Positions 47,293 to 56,041 of a stretch of DNA of 64,000 nucleotides are shown here, piece after piece. The first letter of the stretch is position 1, and the number at the start of each line of letters is the position of its first letter. The stretch is from contig CAWFWZ010000014.1 of the NCBI GenBank assembly GCA_963819645.1, forward strand, positions 372,001-436,000. The letters are read 5' to 3'. The position numbers were made by a program, and so were the translations under genes. The stretch is from CAVVDY01 sp963819645. Lineage in GTDB: Bacteria; Acidobacteriota; Terriglobia; Terriglobales; Acidobacteriaceae. Under the pieces are notes generated by a model. The model was not told the origin of the DNA. It ran no database searches and saw only the letters and a program-made list of their open reading frames with translations.

Positions 47293-48093
47293 TCAGAAGC
47301 CGAGCAGGTTTAACTGAATCTTGTGATATCCGTGCTCGGTCGCCCAGAGATCCAGCGCAACGGTCGCAATCTCGTCCACCTCGGGAACCATCAGCCCGTC
47401 CACCGTCATGTCGAACGACTTCTGGTAAGCCTTGCAGGTCTCGCAGGCCTCAACGCGAACGGCGATTGGCTCCTCGGGGGAATAGCGCGGAAGCTTGAGG
47501 GGGTCCACCTCATCGCACACCGGACACACGATGCGACGGTACTCCCACTCCGTCAGACAGAGCGAGCAAGCCAGGTGCCGCTTACCGCCGTCCCCTTCGG
47601 GACGCAAGACCGCCAACTGCGGCTTGCTGTCACATAACGGACACACAGCACCTTGATATCCGGCCGGTACGATCAGTCGCGAGGCAAAAAACTCCGCATG
47701 GGTCTGGAAGAGGACGCGAGCGAAGAAGGTGGATGGCGCATAGGAGCCGGCCTGGCCGCCGTCCAGGAAGGCGAGGAGCATCTGCCGCTGCTGCATCTCG
47801 CCGGCAGCGCCGATGCGCGCGGCTTCCTCGGCCAGTTTCGTCGGACCTTCTTTTTGTGCGACCTTGAGCAAAGCCGGCAGCCAGCGCAGGGCGAGGTCCA
47901 CATCCAGTTGCTCGAGCAGGGAAGCGCCTGCGGCGGCCGCAGGCGACGCGTGCGATTCGAAGCTCTGCCCCATCTGCTGTTGTAGCGCCAGCACGTGCCG
48001 GTACAACGCGAGCACCTGCGAACTCGACGGGTTGCGGTCGAGAAGCTCTTCGGCCCGGCGGATACGTTTTTCCCAGGTAATTCGAGTAGTCAT
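47293..48093 (-). CDS. fdhE: formate dehydrogenase accessory protein FdhE
   Basis: 266 residues, intact. The C-terminal rubredoxin-like zinc region has four CxxC pairs: CPLC, CSLC, CPVC and CETC. FdhE is a cytoplasmic redox protein that binds the catalytic subunit of respiratory formate dehydrogenases and is needed for their activity. It lies upstream of fdoG in the same direction, at the head of the operon. Confidence 0.94.
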   Translation of the reverse strand: MTTRITWEKRIRRAEELLDRNPSSSQVLALYRHVLALQQQMGQSFESHASPAAAAGASLLEQLDVDLALRWLPALLKVAQKEGPTKLAEEAARIGAAGEMQQRQMLLAFLDGGQAGSYAPSTFFARVLFQTHAEFFASRLIVPAGYQGAVCPLCDSKPQLAVLRPEGDGGKRHLACSLCLTEWEYRRIVCPVCDEVDPLKLPRYSPEEPIAVRVEACETCKAYQKSFDMTVDGLMVPEVDEIATVALDLWATEHGYHKIQLNLLGF

Positions 48094-48444
48094 GAGGAGC
48101 GTGTAGCGTTGTAGCGCGCGATGATTATCGCAGAGGCGGAAAATCTCACCAAGATCACCTATGCAAAACCGACTCCATTCGAACGGATAGCCACTGTCTA
48201 ACCACTAAGATAGTCAGCGGGTCATATTCGGAATGCTGCTTAGTTCGTGCGCTTCCCTCAGCGCCCGTAGGTGGTTGAAAGGGCAGTAGCTGTATGCTCG
48301 GCCCTTTCGCTCTTGACTCTGTTTTCCAGCTTGGCACAGCACTTGCTCTATTCCCTGCCGTCAGCTACAAGGCTTCAGCCGAAATGTAAACGCTGGGGCA
48401 GAGACAAACTTCAACCGGGTTCCCGCAGAGCTCAAGGAGGCGTT
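48094..48444. other. divergent intergenic region
   Basis: 351 bp between fdhE and a secreted-protein gene. Nothing beyond probable divergent promoters was recognised. Confidence 0.3.
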
Positions 48445-48855
48445 ATGAACCGCAAGTTTTTCGGGGCCCTGGCGCTCATGGCCGTGGCTCTGGTTGTAAA
48501 TGTGAATGCTCAGAACAAGGCGCGCGCCGACGTTCCGTTCGATTTCGTTGTCGCGGACAAGGTGCTTCCGGCGGCGACCTACGACATTTCTGACGTGGCG
48601 GCGCACGCGATTCTCATTCGCGACTTCAAGAACGGCGATGGCACCATGATCCAGTTCCAGCCTGCTGACGGCAAGCAGGTCATGCACGCGAAGCTGGTGT
48701 TCCACAAGTATGGGGAGCGCTACTTCCTGTATCAGGCATGGAGCATTGACGGCCAAGGAATCCAACTGCGCGAGTCCAAGCTGGAGCGTGAAGAGAAAGC
48801 AGTAGCCAGCAACCAGACTTCCGCGCCGCAAGAGGTGGTTGTCGCCCTCCGATAG
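48445..48855 (+). CDS. small secreted protein of unknown function
   Basis: 136 residues from the ATG at 48445 (aaggagg seven bases upstream). The signal peptide ends near VNVNAQ. The mature domain (DVPFDFVVADKVLPAATYDISDV) resembles a family of short acidobacterial secreted proteins with a beta-sandwich look; no function is known. Followed by a good terminator. Confidence 0.75.
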   Translation: MNRKFFGALALMAVALVVNVNAQNKARADVPFDFVVADKVLPAATYDISDVAAHAILIRDFKNGDGTMIQFQPADGKQVMHAKLVFHKYGERYFLYQAWSIDGQGIQLRESKLEREEKAVASNQTSAPQEVVVALR

Positions 48856-48877
48856 ATCCGCCTCTTACCCCAGAGAG

Positions 48878-48907
48878 CCCGGAGCTACCCCGCTCCGGGT
48901 CTTTTTT
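48878..48907 (+). terminator. Rho-independent terminator
   Basis: An 8-bp stem cccggagc/gctccggg with a 6-nt loop, then tc and six T. Confidence 0.9.
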
Positions 48908-48986
48908 CGCCAAAGTCTGCCCTCGACGTGACAGCACCACACTCGTCACGCTTGCGCACTCGCCGCTACCGTAGAATCGCAGTTTC

Positions 48987-50644
48987 ATGGTGGATTCCAA
49001 TTCTTCCGGCGCGAGGCCTGAGGGTCTGTTTGCGCGATTGCTGCGCAACCTTCGGCCATCGCATCAGCACAGCGCGTTTTCCGCCACGCTGCTGCTGATG
49101 TCGTCGGTCATGCTGGGCCGCATCATCGGTTACCTGCGCGAGATGTATGTCGCGTGGGCCTTCGGCGCCGGGCCAAAGACCGATGCCTATGTCGCCGCCT
49201 TCACCCTGCCCGACTTCCTCTTCTATATATTGGCGGGCGGAACCGCGTCGATCACCTTCATTTCGATTTATACGCGCCAGATTTCGCAGAAGCGCGACCA
49301 CGAAGCGCAAGAGGCCTTCAACTCGACCATCACCATCATGACGCTGGTGATCATCTTCGGCACCATCCTGGTTGAGATCTTTACCCCGCAGTTCGAGCGC
49401 TTGCTGTTTCCCCATTTCACCGCCGAGCAGATGCAACTCTGCGTGTACCTGACGCGCATTTTGCTGCCCGGACAGATTTTCTTCTATGCGGGAGGTGTGG
49501 TGTCGGCGGTGCTGTTGTCGCGGCGAATGTTCCTTTATCCCGCGCTCAGTCCGGTCATCTACGGGGCGTCGATTATTCTCGGCGGACTGATCGGAGCACA
49601 CCGATTTGGCATCACGGCGCTGGCGTATGGCGCGCTGGCGGGATCTTTCATCGGTCCATTTCTGATCAACGCCATCGGGGCTGCGAACGCAGGACTCGGC
49701 TATCGCCTGAACTTCAACTGGCGTAACCAGGAGTTTCGCGAATGGGTGCGGCTCAACTATTCCGCTGATGCTGGGCGTGTCGCTGGTTTCGGCGGACGAC
49801 TGGATTCTGCGCTACTTCGCGTCAGGCGGCGTAGGCGACATTACACGCCTCAACTATGCCAAGCGATTGTTTGCGCTGCCGATTTCGATTATCGGCCAGG
49901 CAGCCGGGCAGGCCTCGATGCCGTTTTTTGCCAAATTGTTCGGAGAGGGCCGCCGCGGCGAATTCGCCGACAGCGTCAACAAATCGGTGTATCGCATCTC
50001 GGCCGTCTCCCTGCTGGTGACCGCGCTGATGATTCCCGCCGCGCTGCCCTTTGTCGACCTCGCCTTCCGTCGCGGCCGCTTTACTTTTGGAGACTCGCTC
50101 TCCACCTCGGTGTACTTTGCCTGGTTCTCGGTATCGTTGGCTCTATGGTCGGCGCAGGCCCTTTATTCACGCGGATTCTACGCCGCCGGCAACACGCTCA
50201 CTCCGATGATCGCCAGCAGCGTTATCACGGTTGTGTCATTGCCTATCTACGCGTCACTGTTTCACAGGTTTGACGTGACCGGTCTGGTGATGGCATCGGA
50301 CATCGGCATCCTCATGCATACCGTGACCCTTGCATGGCTGTTGCAGCGCGCCAATCTGGTTCCGTCTGCGAGGGCTGCCGTGGCTGGGATTGGGCAAAGT
50401 GTTCGCCACAGCACTCTTCGCCGGCGCGGCGGCTTACGGTGTGTCGCGCTCGGTGCGCATCAACGGCAGCCGCAGCGCCGACCTGCTCGCCATCGCGCTG
50501 ATCGGAGTGACTTGGCTGGCGGCGACTCTACTAGGGTTGTGGATCACCCGCTCCGACCTGCCGCTGGAATTGCGCCGGCGCGGCGCCCCTGCCACTCCGA
50601 CAGGAAGCGGGCGGGAAACCACCAGCGGCGGCGTGGAACCGTGA
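48987..50644 (+). CDS. murJ: lipid II flippase MurJ (MviN), two frame breaks
   Basis: About 550 residues, some 14 membrane helices. Conserved early motifs: LLMSSVMLGRIIGYLREMYVAWAFGAG and DAYVAAFTLPDFLFYILAGG; mid-protein, LNYAKRLFALPISIIGQAAGQASMPFFA. Breaks near 49765 and 50370, each one extra base. Moves lipid-linked peptidoglycan precursor across the inner membrane. ATG at 48987. Ends just before a heptamer repeat region. Confidence 0.93.
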
Positions 50645-50649
50645 ACGGA

Positions 50650-50867
50650 GTTGTCAGTTGCCGGTGGTCAGTTGTCAGACGGAGTACGGCTATCAGCCAT
50701 CAGCCATCAGCTATCAGCCGTCAGTTCCTCAGTCGGGGTCTGCCGGGCGGCGTGCGTTCGCTCATACGGCGCATGTTGGTGAGAGGGTGAGATCGACGCT
50801 GTTGCCCAGCCATTCGCCGCGAAATAACGTGGTTAGGGCTGATAGCTGATAGCTGACGGCTGACAGC
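50650..50867. repeat. heptamer arrays, inverted pair
   Basis: Left: degenerate units gttgtca, gttgccg, gtggtca, gttgtca (50650-50677), then gctatca, gccatca, gccatca, gctatca, gccgtca (50689-50723). Right: tgatagc, tgatagc, tgacggc, tgacagc (50840-50867), the reverse complement. The 116 bp between them hold no gene. Same plan as at 33944-34124 with a different unit. Confidence 0.7.
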
Positions 50868-50934
50868 TTCTTGAAACAATTTCGCCCGCCGTTGCGTATC
50901 ACTAGCAGACATTTTCGGCCTCGAGGAGGTCTCT

Positions 50935-51450
50935 ATGTTTTGCGATCGATGCGGTACCGCGGTGCAGCCGGATCAGCGATTTTGCAACCAGTGCGGCAGA
51001 CAGTTTTCCGACGCGTTGGTAATGGCGCGCTCCTCGCCGAGCCGGGTGCAGGAACATATTCGACTGGTGGGCATCTTATGGCTGGCGATCTCGGCCTTTA
51101 ACGTAATTGCCGGACTGGTCTTGCTGATCGTCGCCACTGAACTCATCCCGCACATACAAGCTTCAGGACAAGCCGGGTCCGACTTTCCTGCAAATTTTCT
51201 GACCACCCTGTTGGGGGTGATTGGCGTCGCTGTGCTGGTCAAAGCGGCAGCCGGATTTTTCGCCGGCTACGGACTGCTGCAGCGCGAAACTTGGGCGCGG
51301 ACGCTGACGCTGGTGCTATCGTTCTTGGCGCTGTTTAGTATTCCGTTCGGAACCGCGCTGGGAATCTACAGCCTGTGGGTTCTGTTTCCGGCCGAGTCAG
51401 AGCGTGAGTACGACCAAGCTGTCCGCGCGGCGAACTCCGCCATGGTGTGA
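50935..51450 (+). CDS. zinc-ribbon membrane protein
   Basis: 171 residues. N-terminal zinc ribbon CDRCGTAV...CNQCGRQF (residues 3-22), then three or four membrane helices (LVGILWLAISAFNVIAGLVLL, LTTLLGVIGVAVLVKAAAGFFAGYG, LTLVLSFLALFSIPFGTALGIYSLW). gaggagg sits upstream. The architecture is common and uncharacterised. Confidence 0.75.
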   Translation: MFCDRCGTAVQPDQRFCNQCGRQFSDALVMARSSPSRVQEHIRLVGILWLAISAFNVIAGLVLLIVATELIPHIQASGQAGSDFPANFLTTLLGVIGVAVLVKAAAGFFAGYGLLQRETWARTLTLVLSFLALFSIPFGTALGIYSLWVLFPAESEREYDQAVRAANSAMV

Positions 51451-51464
51451 AGGCCTCTATTCAC

Positions 51465-51488
51465 CACAGAGGCACAGAGGCACGAAGG
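51465..51488 (+). repeat. octamer tandem repeat
   Basis: cacagagg, cacagagg, cacgaagg: three 8-bp units after a gene end. Such 'accacagaggcacagagg' stretches recur in many environmental genomes. Confidence 0.5.
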
Positions 51489-51577
51489 AACAAGTCTAAA
51501 GACCGAGTCGGGTTGTAACTTCTCGCCAGCCGCTTGTTTGGGGAGCCCGTCCACGGACAACCTCTTTCTGGCGACAG

Positions 51578-51621
51578 CCAACAAGTAACCGACAACACAC
51601 CAACAAGTAACCGACAACACA
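51578..51621 (+). repeat. 22-bp perfect tandem duplication
   Basis: The unit ccaacaagtaaccgacaaca plus ca occurs twice without mismatch (51578-51599, 51600-51621), 42 bp before the next gene. Confidence 0.9.
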
Positions 51622-51663
51622 GGTCGCTTGACTCTCGTCGCTGACAACCGCTAGCTTGCCAAC

Positions 51664-52470
51664 ATGGCCGAGCCACGCATCGTCACCTTCACCAGCGATT
51701 TTGGACTACAAGACGCCTTCGTCGGCATCATGCATGGCGTGGTGCTGAACATCGAGCCGCAAACCCGCATCGTTGACGTCTGTCACTCGGTCGCGTCCTA
51801 CGACATCCTCGACGGGGCGTGGACCATCGCGCAGGCGTACCGCTTCTTTCCGCCCCGCACCGCGCACGTCGTCGTCGTGGATCCGGGAGTCGGCAGCCAG
51901 CGCCGGCCCATCCTGGCCGAGACGGAGAACTACGTTTTCGTCGCGCCGGACAACGGCGTGCTCTCGATGATCGAAGCGCGCGAGCCGAAGTTCACCGTTC
52001 GCCACATCATTTCCGAGAGATACTTTCTAGAGCCCATGAGCCAGACATTTCACGGTCGCGACGTCTTTGCTGCGGTCGCGGGATGGCTGAGCAAGGGCAT
52101 CGACCCCGCCGACTTCGGTCCTGAAATCACCGACCACGTCCGCCTGCCGCTGCCGGCGGTGGAGCGCATCGGCGACAAAAGTCTGCGTGGCACGGTGCTG
52201 AAGATCGATAAGTTTGGAAATTTGATAACTAACATCGGCGAGCAGGATGCGCCCGAGCTTTTTGCGGCCAACGTACCGCCCGTGAGCATCCTGATCTCAG
52301 GTGAGAACATCAGCCGGCTTTGCAGGTCTTACGCTGAGGGAGTCGAAGGCGAATACTTCGCTATCGTCGGCAGTTCGGGCTACCTGGAAATCGCCGCCCG
52401 GCAAGCCTCAGCCGCAGAGAAGCTTGGTGCCAGTGTGGGAAGTCCGGTAGGAATAGTCTTTGGTTCCTAG
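51664..52470 (+). CDS. SAM hydroxide adenosyltransferase (DUF62 family)
   Basis: 268 residues. ITFTSDFG-like opening (IVTFTSDFGLQDAFVGIMHGV), VVVDPGVGS, FVAPDNGVLS and FHGRDVFAAVAG are the conserved blocks; the C-terminal domain has IDKFGNLITNI. The family hydrolyses S-adenosylmethionine to adenosine and methionine with hydroxide as nucleophile; chlorinase and fluorinase are relatives. No halogenase-specific loop was identified. Physiological role unclear. Confidence 0.92.
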   Translation: MAEPRIVTFTSDFGLQDAFVGIMHGVVLNIEPQTRIVDVCHSVASYDILDGAWTIAQAYRFFPPRTAHVVVVDPGVGSQRRPILAETENYVFVAPDNGVLSMIEAREPKFTVRHIISERYFLEPMSQTFHGRDVFAAVAGWLSKGIDPADFGPEITDHVRLPLPAVERIGDKSLRGTVLKIDKFGNLITNIGEQDAPELFAANVPPVSILISGENISRLCRSYAEGVEGEYFAIVGSSGYLEIAARQASAAEKLGASVGSPVGIVFGS

Positions 52471-52494
52471 TTCGGTGGTCGTTATCATCTCAGC

Positions 52495-53250
52495 ATGTTG
52501 AGGATTGCATTGCAATATCCCATCCTGATTGGTCTGGCGTGCTTTTTCATTTTGTGGGCCGCGGCACACCTTGGAGATCGAGTTTCGAGACGCCGGTTCG
52601 CGCCCAAGGAACTGGAAGAATTCAATCTTGTGCTCGGCGCCACCCTAACTCTTTTGGGCTTGATTGTCGGCTTTGCATTCTCCATGGCGGTCGGCCGCTA
52701 CGATCAGCGCAAGAATTACGAAGAAGAGGAGGCCAATGCCATCGGCACAGAGTACGTTCGCGCCGACCTGCTGCCCAGTGGTGACGCAGACAAACTTCAT
52801 GCACTGCTGAAGCAATATCTCGTCCATCGCGTAGTGTTTTTCCAGACGCGGAACCCGGAGGAGTTGGCAACCGTCAACCGCGAAGCTGCGGACCTGCAAA
52901 ACCAGATGTGGTCGATTGTCGCCCGCGCGGCGCAGGCGCAACCGACGCCAGTGAATACGTTGGTTGTCTCCGGCATGAACGACGTTCTGAACCGCCAGGG
53001 CTACACTCAAGCTGCGTGGTGGAACCGTATTCCGGTGGCAGCGTGGATGTTCATGTTCGCCATCGCCATCTGCTGTAATTTCCTGTTGGGATATGCCGCC
53101 GGGGAAGAAAAAACGCGGAGGCCACTGCTGGTTCTGCCAATCGTACTGGCCATCGCATTTCTGCTGCTGGCTGATCTCGACAGTCCGCGCGGGGGAGTCA
53201 TCCGCGTGAGACCTCAGAATTTGTTGAGCCTGCAGGAATCCCTGCACTGA
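52495..53250 (+). CDS. DUF4239 (bestrophin-like) membrane protein
   Basis: 251 residues. Helices near residues 10-25 and 48-66 (NLVLGATLTLLGLIVGFAFSMAVGRYD), a cytoplasmic middle (YEEEEANAIGTEYVRADLLP) and two C-terminal helices (VAAWMFMFAIAICCNFLLGY, LLVLPIVLAIAFLLLADLD) match the DUF4239 plan. Function unknown; ion-channel-like relatives have been suggested. Confidence 0.8.
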   Translation: MLRIALQYPILIGLACFFILWAAAHLGDRVSRRRFAPKELEEFNLVLGATLTLLGLIVGFAFSMAVGRYDQRKNYEEEEANAIGTEYVRADLLPSGDADKLHALLKQYLVHRVVFFQTRNPEELATVNREAADLQNQMWSIVARAAQAQPTPVNTLVVSGMNDVLNRQGYTQAAWWNRIPVAAWMFMFAIAICCNFLLGYAAGEEKTRRPLLVLPIVLAIAFLLLADLDSPRGGVIRVRPQNLLSLQESLH

Positions 53251-53303
53251 GAAAGTTCAGGGAACGACTCGCCTCGCCGGAACGTATGTAATCGTGGCTA
53301 ACT

Positions 53304-53500
53304 ATGAGACCTCTGCTGCGCTTTTTCGCCTTTGCTCTGCTTCCGTTTTAACCTCCGTGGCTTTCGCTCAGCAGGGGCAGTCGCCCTTGCCCGAGTTGCC
53401 GCCCGACATCCCCAAAGATGCCACCATCTGGATGTTCCTCACTAACAAGATGCTGTCCGCAAGGTTGAAACTGTTATCAAAGGGTGATGTATCCTTCGGA
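53304..53500 (+). CDS. possible short secreted protein, frame-broken
   Basis: An ATG at 53304 opens MRPLLRFFAFALL, like a signal peptide; after a break near 53345 the next frame gives TSVAFAQQGQSPLPELPPDIPKDATIWMFLTNKM. The end is uncertain because the frame runs into a repeat. It is weak evidence for a gene; the joined reading is my own reconstruction. Confidence 0.3.
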
Positions 53501-53544
53501 GCTCTATCCGGCAATGGGCATCAAAGCGCAATAGAGAATCGGGG

Positions 53545-53610
53545 TAGAGCTGGCCTTCAGGCCAGCGTCCATGCCGTTAAAAAACCTGATGGCTTTAGCC
53601 CTGGAGACGC
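53545..53610. repeat. hairpin repeat with CTTCAGG and GGCTTTAGCC
   Basis: gctggcc-ttca-ggccagc (53549-53566) is a 7-bp stem with TTCA loop, followed by ggctttagccctggag. Related to the hairpins at 63631-63709. Confidence 0.6.
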
Positions 53611-53614
53611 CACC

Positions 53615-54601
53615 TTAGCGTACGGCCCAGGCCATCCCATCGGGGTCGCGGCCGGTAGCGATCTCACCCGTCTTGCTGAGCGTCTTCAGATCGAAGATGG
53701 CGACCTTGTCATCGGCGCTTAAGGCGATGTAAGCACGCGAGCCGTCGGGGACGATCAAAATACCCTCCGCTACTTTGCCCAGGTTCACGCGCTTCGTGAC
53801 CTTACGCGAGCTGGTGTCAACGACGACCACGTCGCCGTCTCCCGCGTCGGAGATTAGAACGAGCTTGCCGTCAGGCGTGAACTTCAGCCGGTTGGAGTGC
53901 TTGGTGCCGACATCGATCGTCTGCACCACTTTCTTAGCCGCAACGTCGATGACGCTCACGCTTCCGTCGCTCGAGTTCGCTGCCCAAAATTCTTTGCCGT
54001 CAGGCGCGATGTCACACCCCTCAGGGCCCTTGCCGACTGGAATCACCGTCTCTATCCACGGATCCCGACCGGAAGCGTGCTCAATCATGCTGATGCTGTT
54101 CGAGCCGATATTCGCCGTGAAGATCGGGCTCATGTTCTTTGTCAGCACCAGCATGTGAGTGAGGTTTTGTCCGGTGCCAAGCACCCAGTCCATCTTGAGG
54201 GTTTGCGGATCGAGCCTCGCGATGGCCTTGCTCAACTCTGCGGTGAAATAGACTTTGCCGTCCGCGAACTCGATCCCGTGCGGCCGACGAAGTGGTGTGA
54301 TGTCGACGCGCGTTTCCTTGCGCGTGCTCAGATCGATGACCGACAGGCTGGTGCCCGGCTGGTCCGAGCCATAGTTGGCGACGTACGCGTAGCGGCCATC
54401 GCTGGACGCCGCGACCTCATGTGGCGCGTTGCCCGTCGGTGCCGTGCCGACAATCTTGTTGGTCGCTGGGTCGATGATGGCCAGCGTGTTGTCGTCCTTG
54501 TTAAGAACCAGCAGGGCTGGCGAGGGAAGCTGGGCGTGGGCGGCGATAGTGCCGCCTACGATCAAAGCAAGAGCGAAGAAGCGAATCAGATGGGTTGTCA
54601 T
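53615..54601 (-). CDS. secreted YVTN-type beta-propeller protein
   Basis: 328 residues from the ATG at 54601, with a signal peptide (LIRFFALALIVGGTIAAHA). Seven repeats of about 42 residues of the YVTN/cytochrome D1-like kind: SSDGRYAYVANYGSD, APDGKEFWAANSSDGSVSVIDV, TPDGKLVLISDAGDGDVVVVD, VPDGSRAYIALSADDKVAIFDL. Single seven-bladed propeller; ligand unknown. Confidence 0.87.
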   Translation of the reverse strand: MTTHLIRFFALALIVGGTIAAHAQLPSPALLVLNKDDNTLAIIDPATNKIVGTAPTGNAPHEVAASSDGRYAYVANYGSDQPGTSLSVIDLSTRKETRVDITPLRRPHGIEFADGKVYFTAELSKAIARLDPQTLKMDWVLGTGQNLTHMLVLTKNMSPIFTANIGSNSISMIEHASGRDPWIETVIPVGKGPEGCDIAPDGKEFWAANSSDGSVSVIDVAAKKVVQTIDVGTKHSNRLKFTPDGKLVLISDAGDGDVVVVDTSSRKVTKRVNLGKVAEGILIVPDGSRAYIALSADDKVAIFDLKTLSKTGEIATGRDPDGMAWAVR

Positions 54602-54700
54602 GAGGCGTGCTCTGGTCAACAGGGTACATCATGTGGTTCGCGGATTTGCGAATACCGCCCTTGTGCGCGAGAGGACTGCTGTCCGTCGAGGGCTAGAGAA

Positions 54701-54764
54701 CAGATCCCTCGCTTCGCTCGCGATGACAAACCAGAAGGGGTAACTGATACCTGACGCCTGACAC
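54701..54764. repeat. dispersed repeat followed by heptamer array
   Basis: agatccctcgcttcgctcgcgatgaca (54702-54728) resembles the repeats at 13173 and 1814. The heptamers ctgatac, ctgacgc, ctgacac (54744-54764) follow at once, next to the end of a permease gene. Confidence 0.55.
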
Positions 54765-54769
54765 CTTCC

Positions 54770-56038
54770 TCATTCGTACCGCAACGCTTCCACCGGATCC
54801 AAGCGCGATGCACGCAGCGCAGGCACCATTCCGCTGATCACGCCTACGAACAGCAACACTGCTGCCGAGCCCATCACGGCCATAGCGGAAATGCGCAGGT
54901 GAATGTCGCCCACGCCAGAAGTGTCTTCGAACAGCGGACCCAGGAGCGGCAATGTCGGCAGCACAGCAGAGAGCAGGTACGACAGGCCAATACCAACGAC
55001 GCCACCGAGCAGCATCAGCATCATGGTCTCGGCAAGAAATTGTAGCCGGATATGCCATTTGCGGGCGCCCAGTGCTCGTCGCAGGCCGATCTCGCGAATG
55101 CGTTCGTCCACCGACACCAGCATGATGTTCATTACGCCGACACCACCGATGCCCAAGGTGAGCGCGCCAATGAATAACAGCAACACCTGCAGTCCGATGG
55201 TTAGGCCATCGATGACCGGGCGAAATTCCTCGCGCCCGAACATCTGGATAGCTTTCTTGTCGGTGGGCGAGAACTGTTGTCGTTCGGCGACAGCAGCGAG
55301 CACCTGCGCCTCGGCCTTCTTTTCGAATTGCGGCGCTACCGGCTCGAAGATCAGCACCTGCGGATAGCGCGTGTTCCAAATGTCTCCCGCTGCCGAGAAC
55401 GGAATGAAGACTGAGCGGTCGTCGCTGGTGAAGTAGTTCGACATTTGCAGCTTGCGGTCCATCACCCCGACGACGGTAAAGCGAACGCCGGCTATCTGCA
55501 CAGTTTCGCCGATGGCATTGCGTCCGCTGAACAACTGCTGCTTTACACGGCCTCCGAGGAAACATACGCGTCGTTTTTCGACCTCATCGCTCGGGCTGAT
55601 CCAGCGGCCCTCGGCAGGGACCTCGTTGCGCATCTCGCCGTATTCGGGACACACGCCGCGAATCGCAGTATTTGCCACACGATCGCCGTAAGCGATGGGC
55701 AGAGTTCTCACCGTTTCAAGGCAGGCGTGCTTCACCAGCGTGGCCTGTGCTTTTACGGCTTCCAGGTCCGCAAGCTCGAAGCGAACCTTTTTGCCGGCAC
55801 GCTGGCCGCCCGGCTGCTCGCTGGTCTGCTCAGGCCAGCAGGTGACGGCGCTTTTTCCAAAGGCCTCGAACGCATGCACCAGCACCTGGCGAAATCCGCT
55901 GCCGTACGCGATCAGCAGCGTGACCGCCACAATGCCCCACACGATGCCCAGCATGGTTAGCAAACTGCGCGTGCGGCCGCGACGCAGAGCGACCCAGGAT
56001 TCGCCAAGAATTATGCCGGCGATGGAGAGGGCCCGCAT
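54770..56038 (-). CDS. MacB/FtsX-type ABC transporter permease
   Basis: 422 residues. N-terminal helix after LRRGRTRSLLTMLGIVWGIVAVTLLIAYGSG, MacB-like periplasmic core, then three FtsX helices including GGVGVMNIMLVSVDERIREIGLRRALGA and the end ASRLDPVEALRYE. Four bases after its partner. No ATPase or membrane-fusion gene adjoins, so it must use a partner elsewhere. Confidence 0.9.
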   Translation of the reverse strand: MRALSIAGIILGESWVALRRGRTRSLLTMLGIVWGIVAVTLLIAYGSGFRQVLVHAFEAFGKSAVTCWPEQTSEQPGGQRAGKKVRFELADLEAVKAQATLVKHACLETVRTLPIAYGDRVANTAIRGVCPEYGEMRNEVPAEGRWISPSDEVEKRRVCFLGGRVKQQLFSGRNAIGETVQIAGVRFTVVGVMDRKLQMSNYFTSDDRSVFIPFSAAGDIWNTRYPQVLIFEPVAPQFEKKAEAQVLAAVAERQQFSPTDKKAIQMFGREEFRPVIDGLTIGLQVLLLFIGALTLGIGGVGVMNIMLVSVDERIREIGLRRALGARKWHIRLQFLAETMMLMLLGGVVGIGLSYLLSAVLPTLPLLGPLFEDTSGVGDIHLRISAMAVMGSAAVLLFVGVISGMVPALRASRLDPVEALRYE

Positions 56039-56041
56039 GCT

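Noticed and set aside
50650..50867. Heptamer arrays as a CRISPR array
   Set aside because: Units are 7 bp with no spacers, and no cas genes are present.
51664..52470. Fluorinase or chlorinase
   Set aside because: The halogenase-specific loop was not identified; the plain DUF62 hydroxide adenosyltransferase is the better reading.
53504..53722. Extension of the short secreted frame to 53722
   Set aside because: It runs through a hairpin repeat and overlaps the opposite YVTN gene; the product has no protein-like pattern there.
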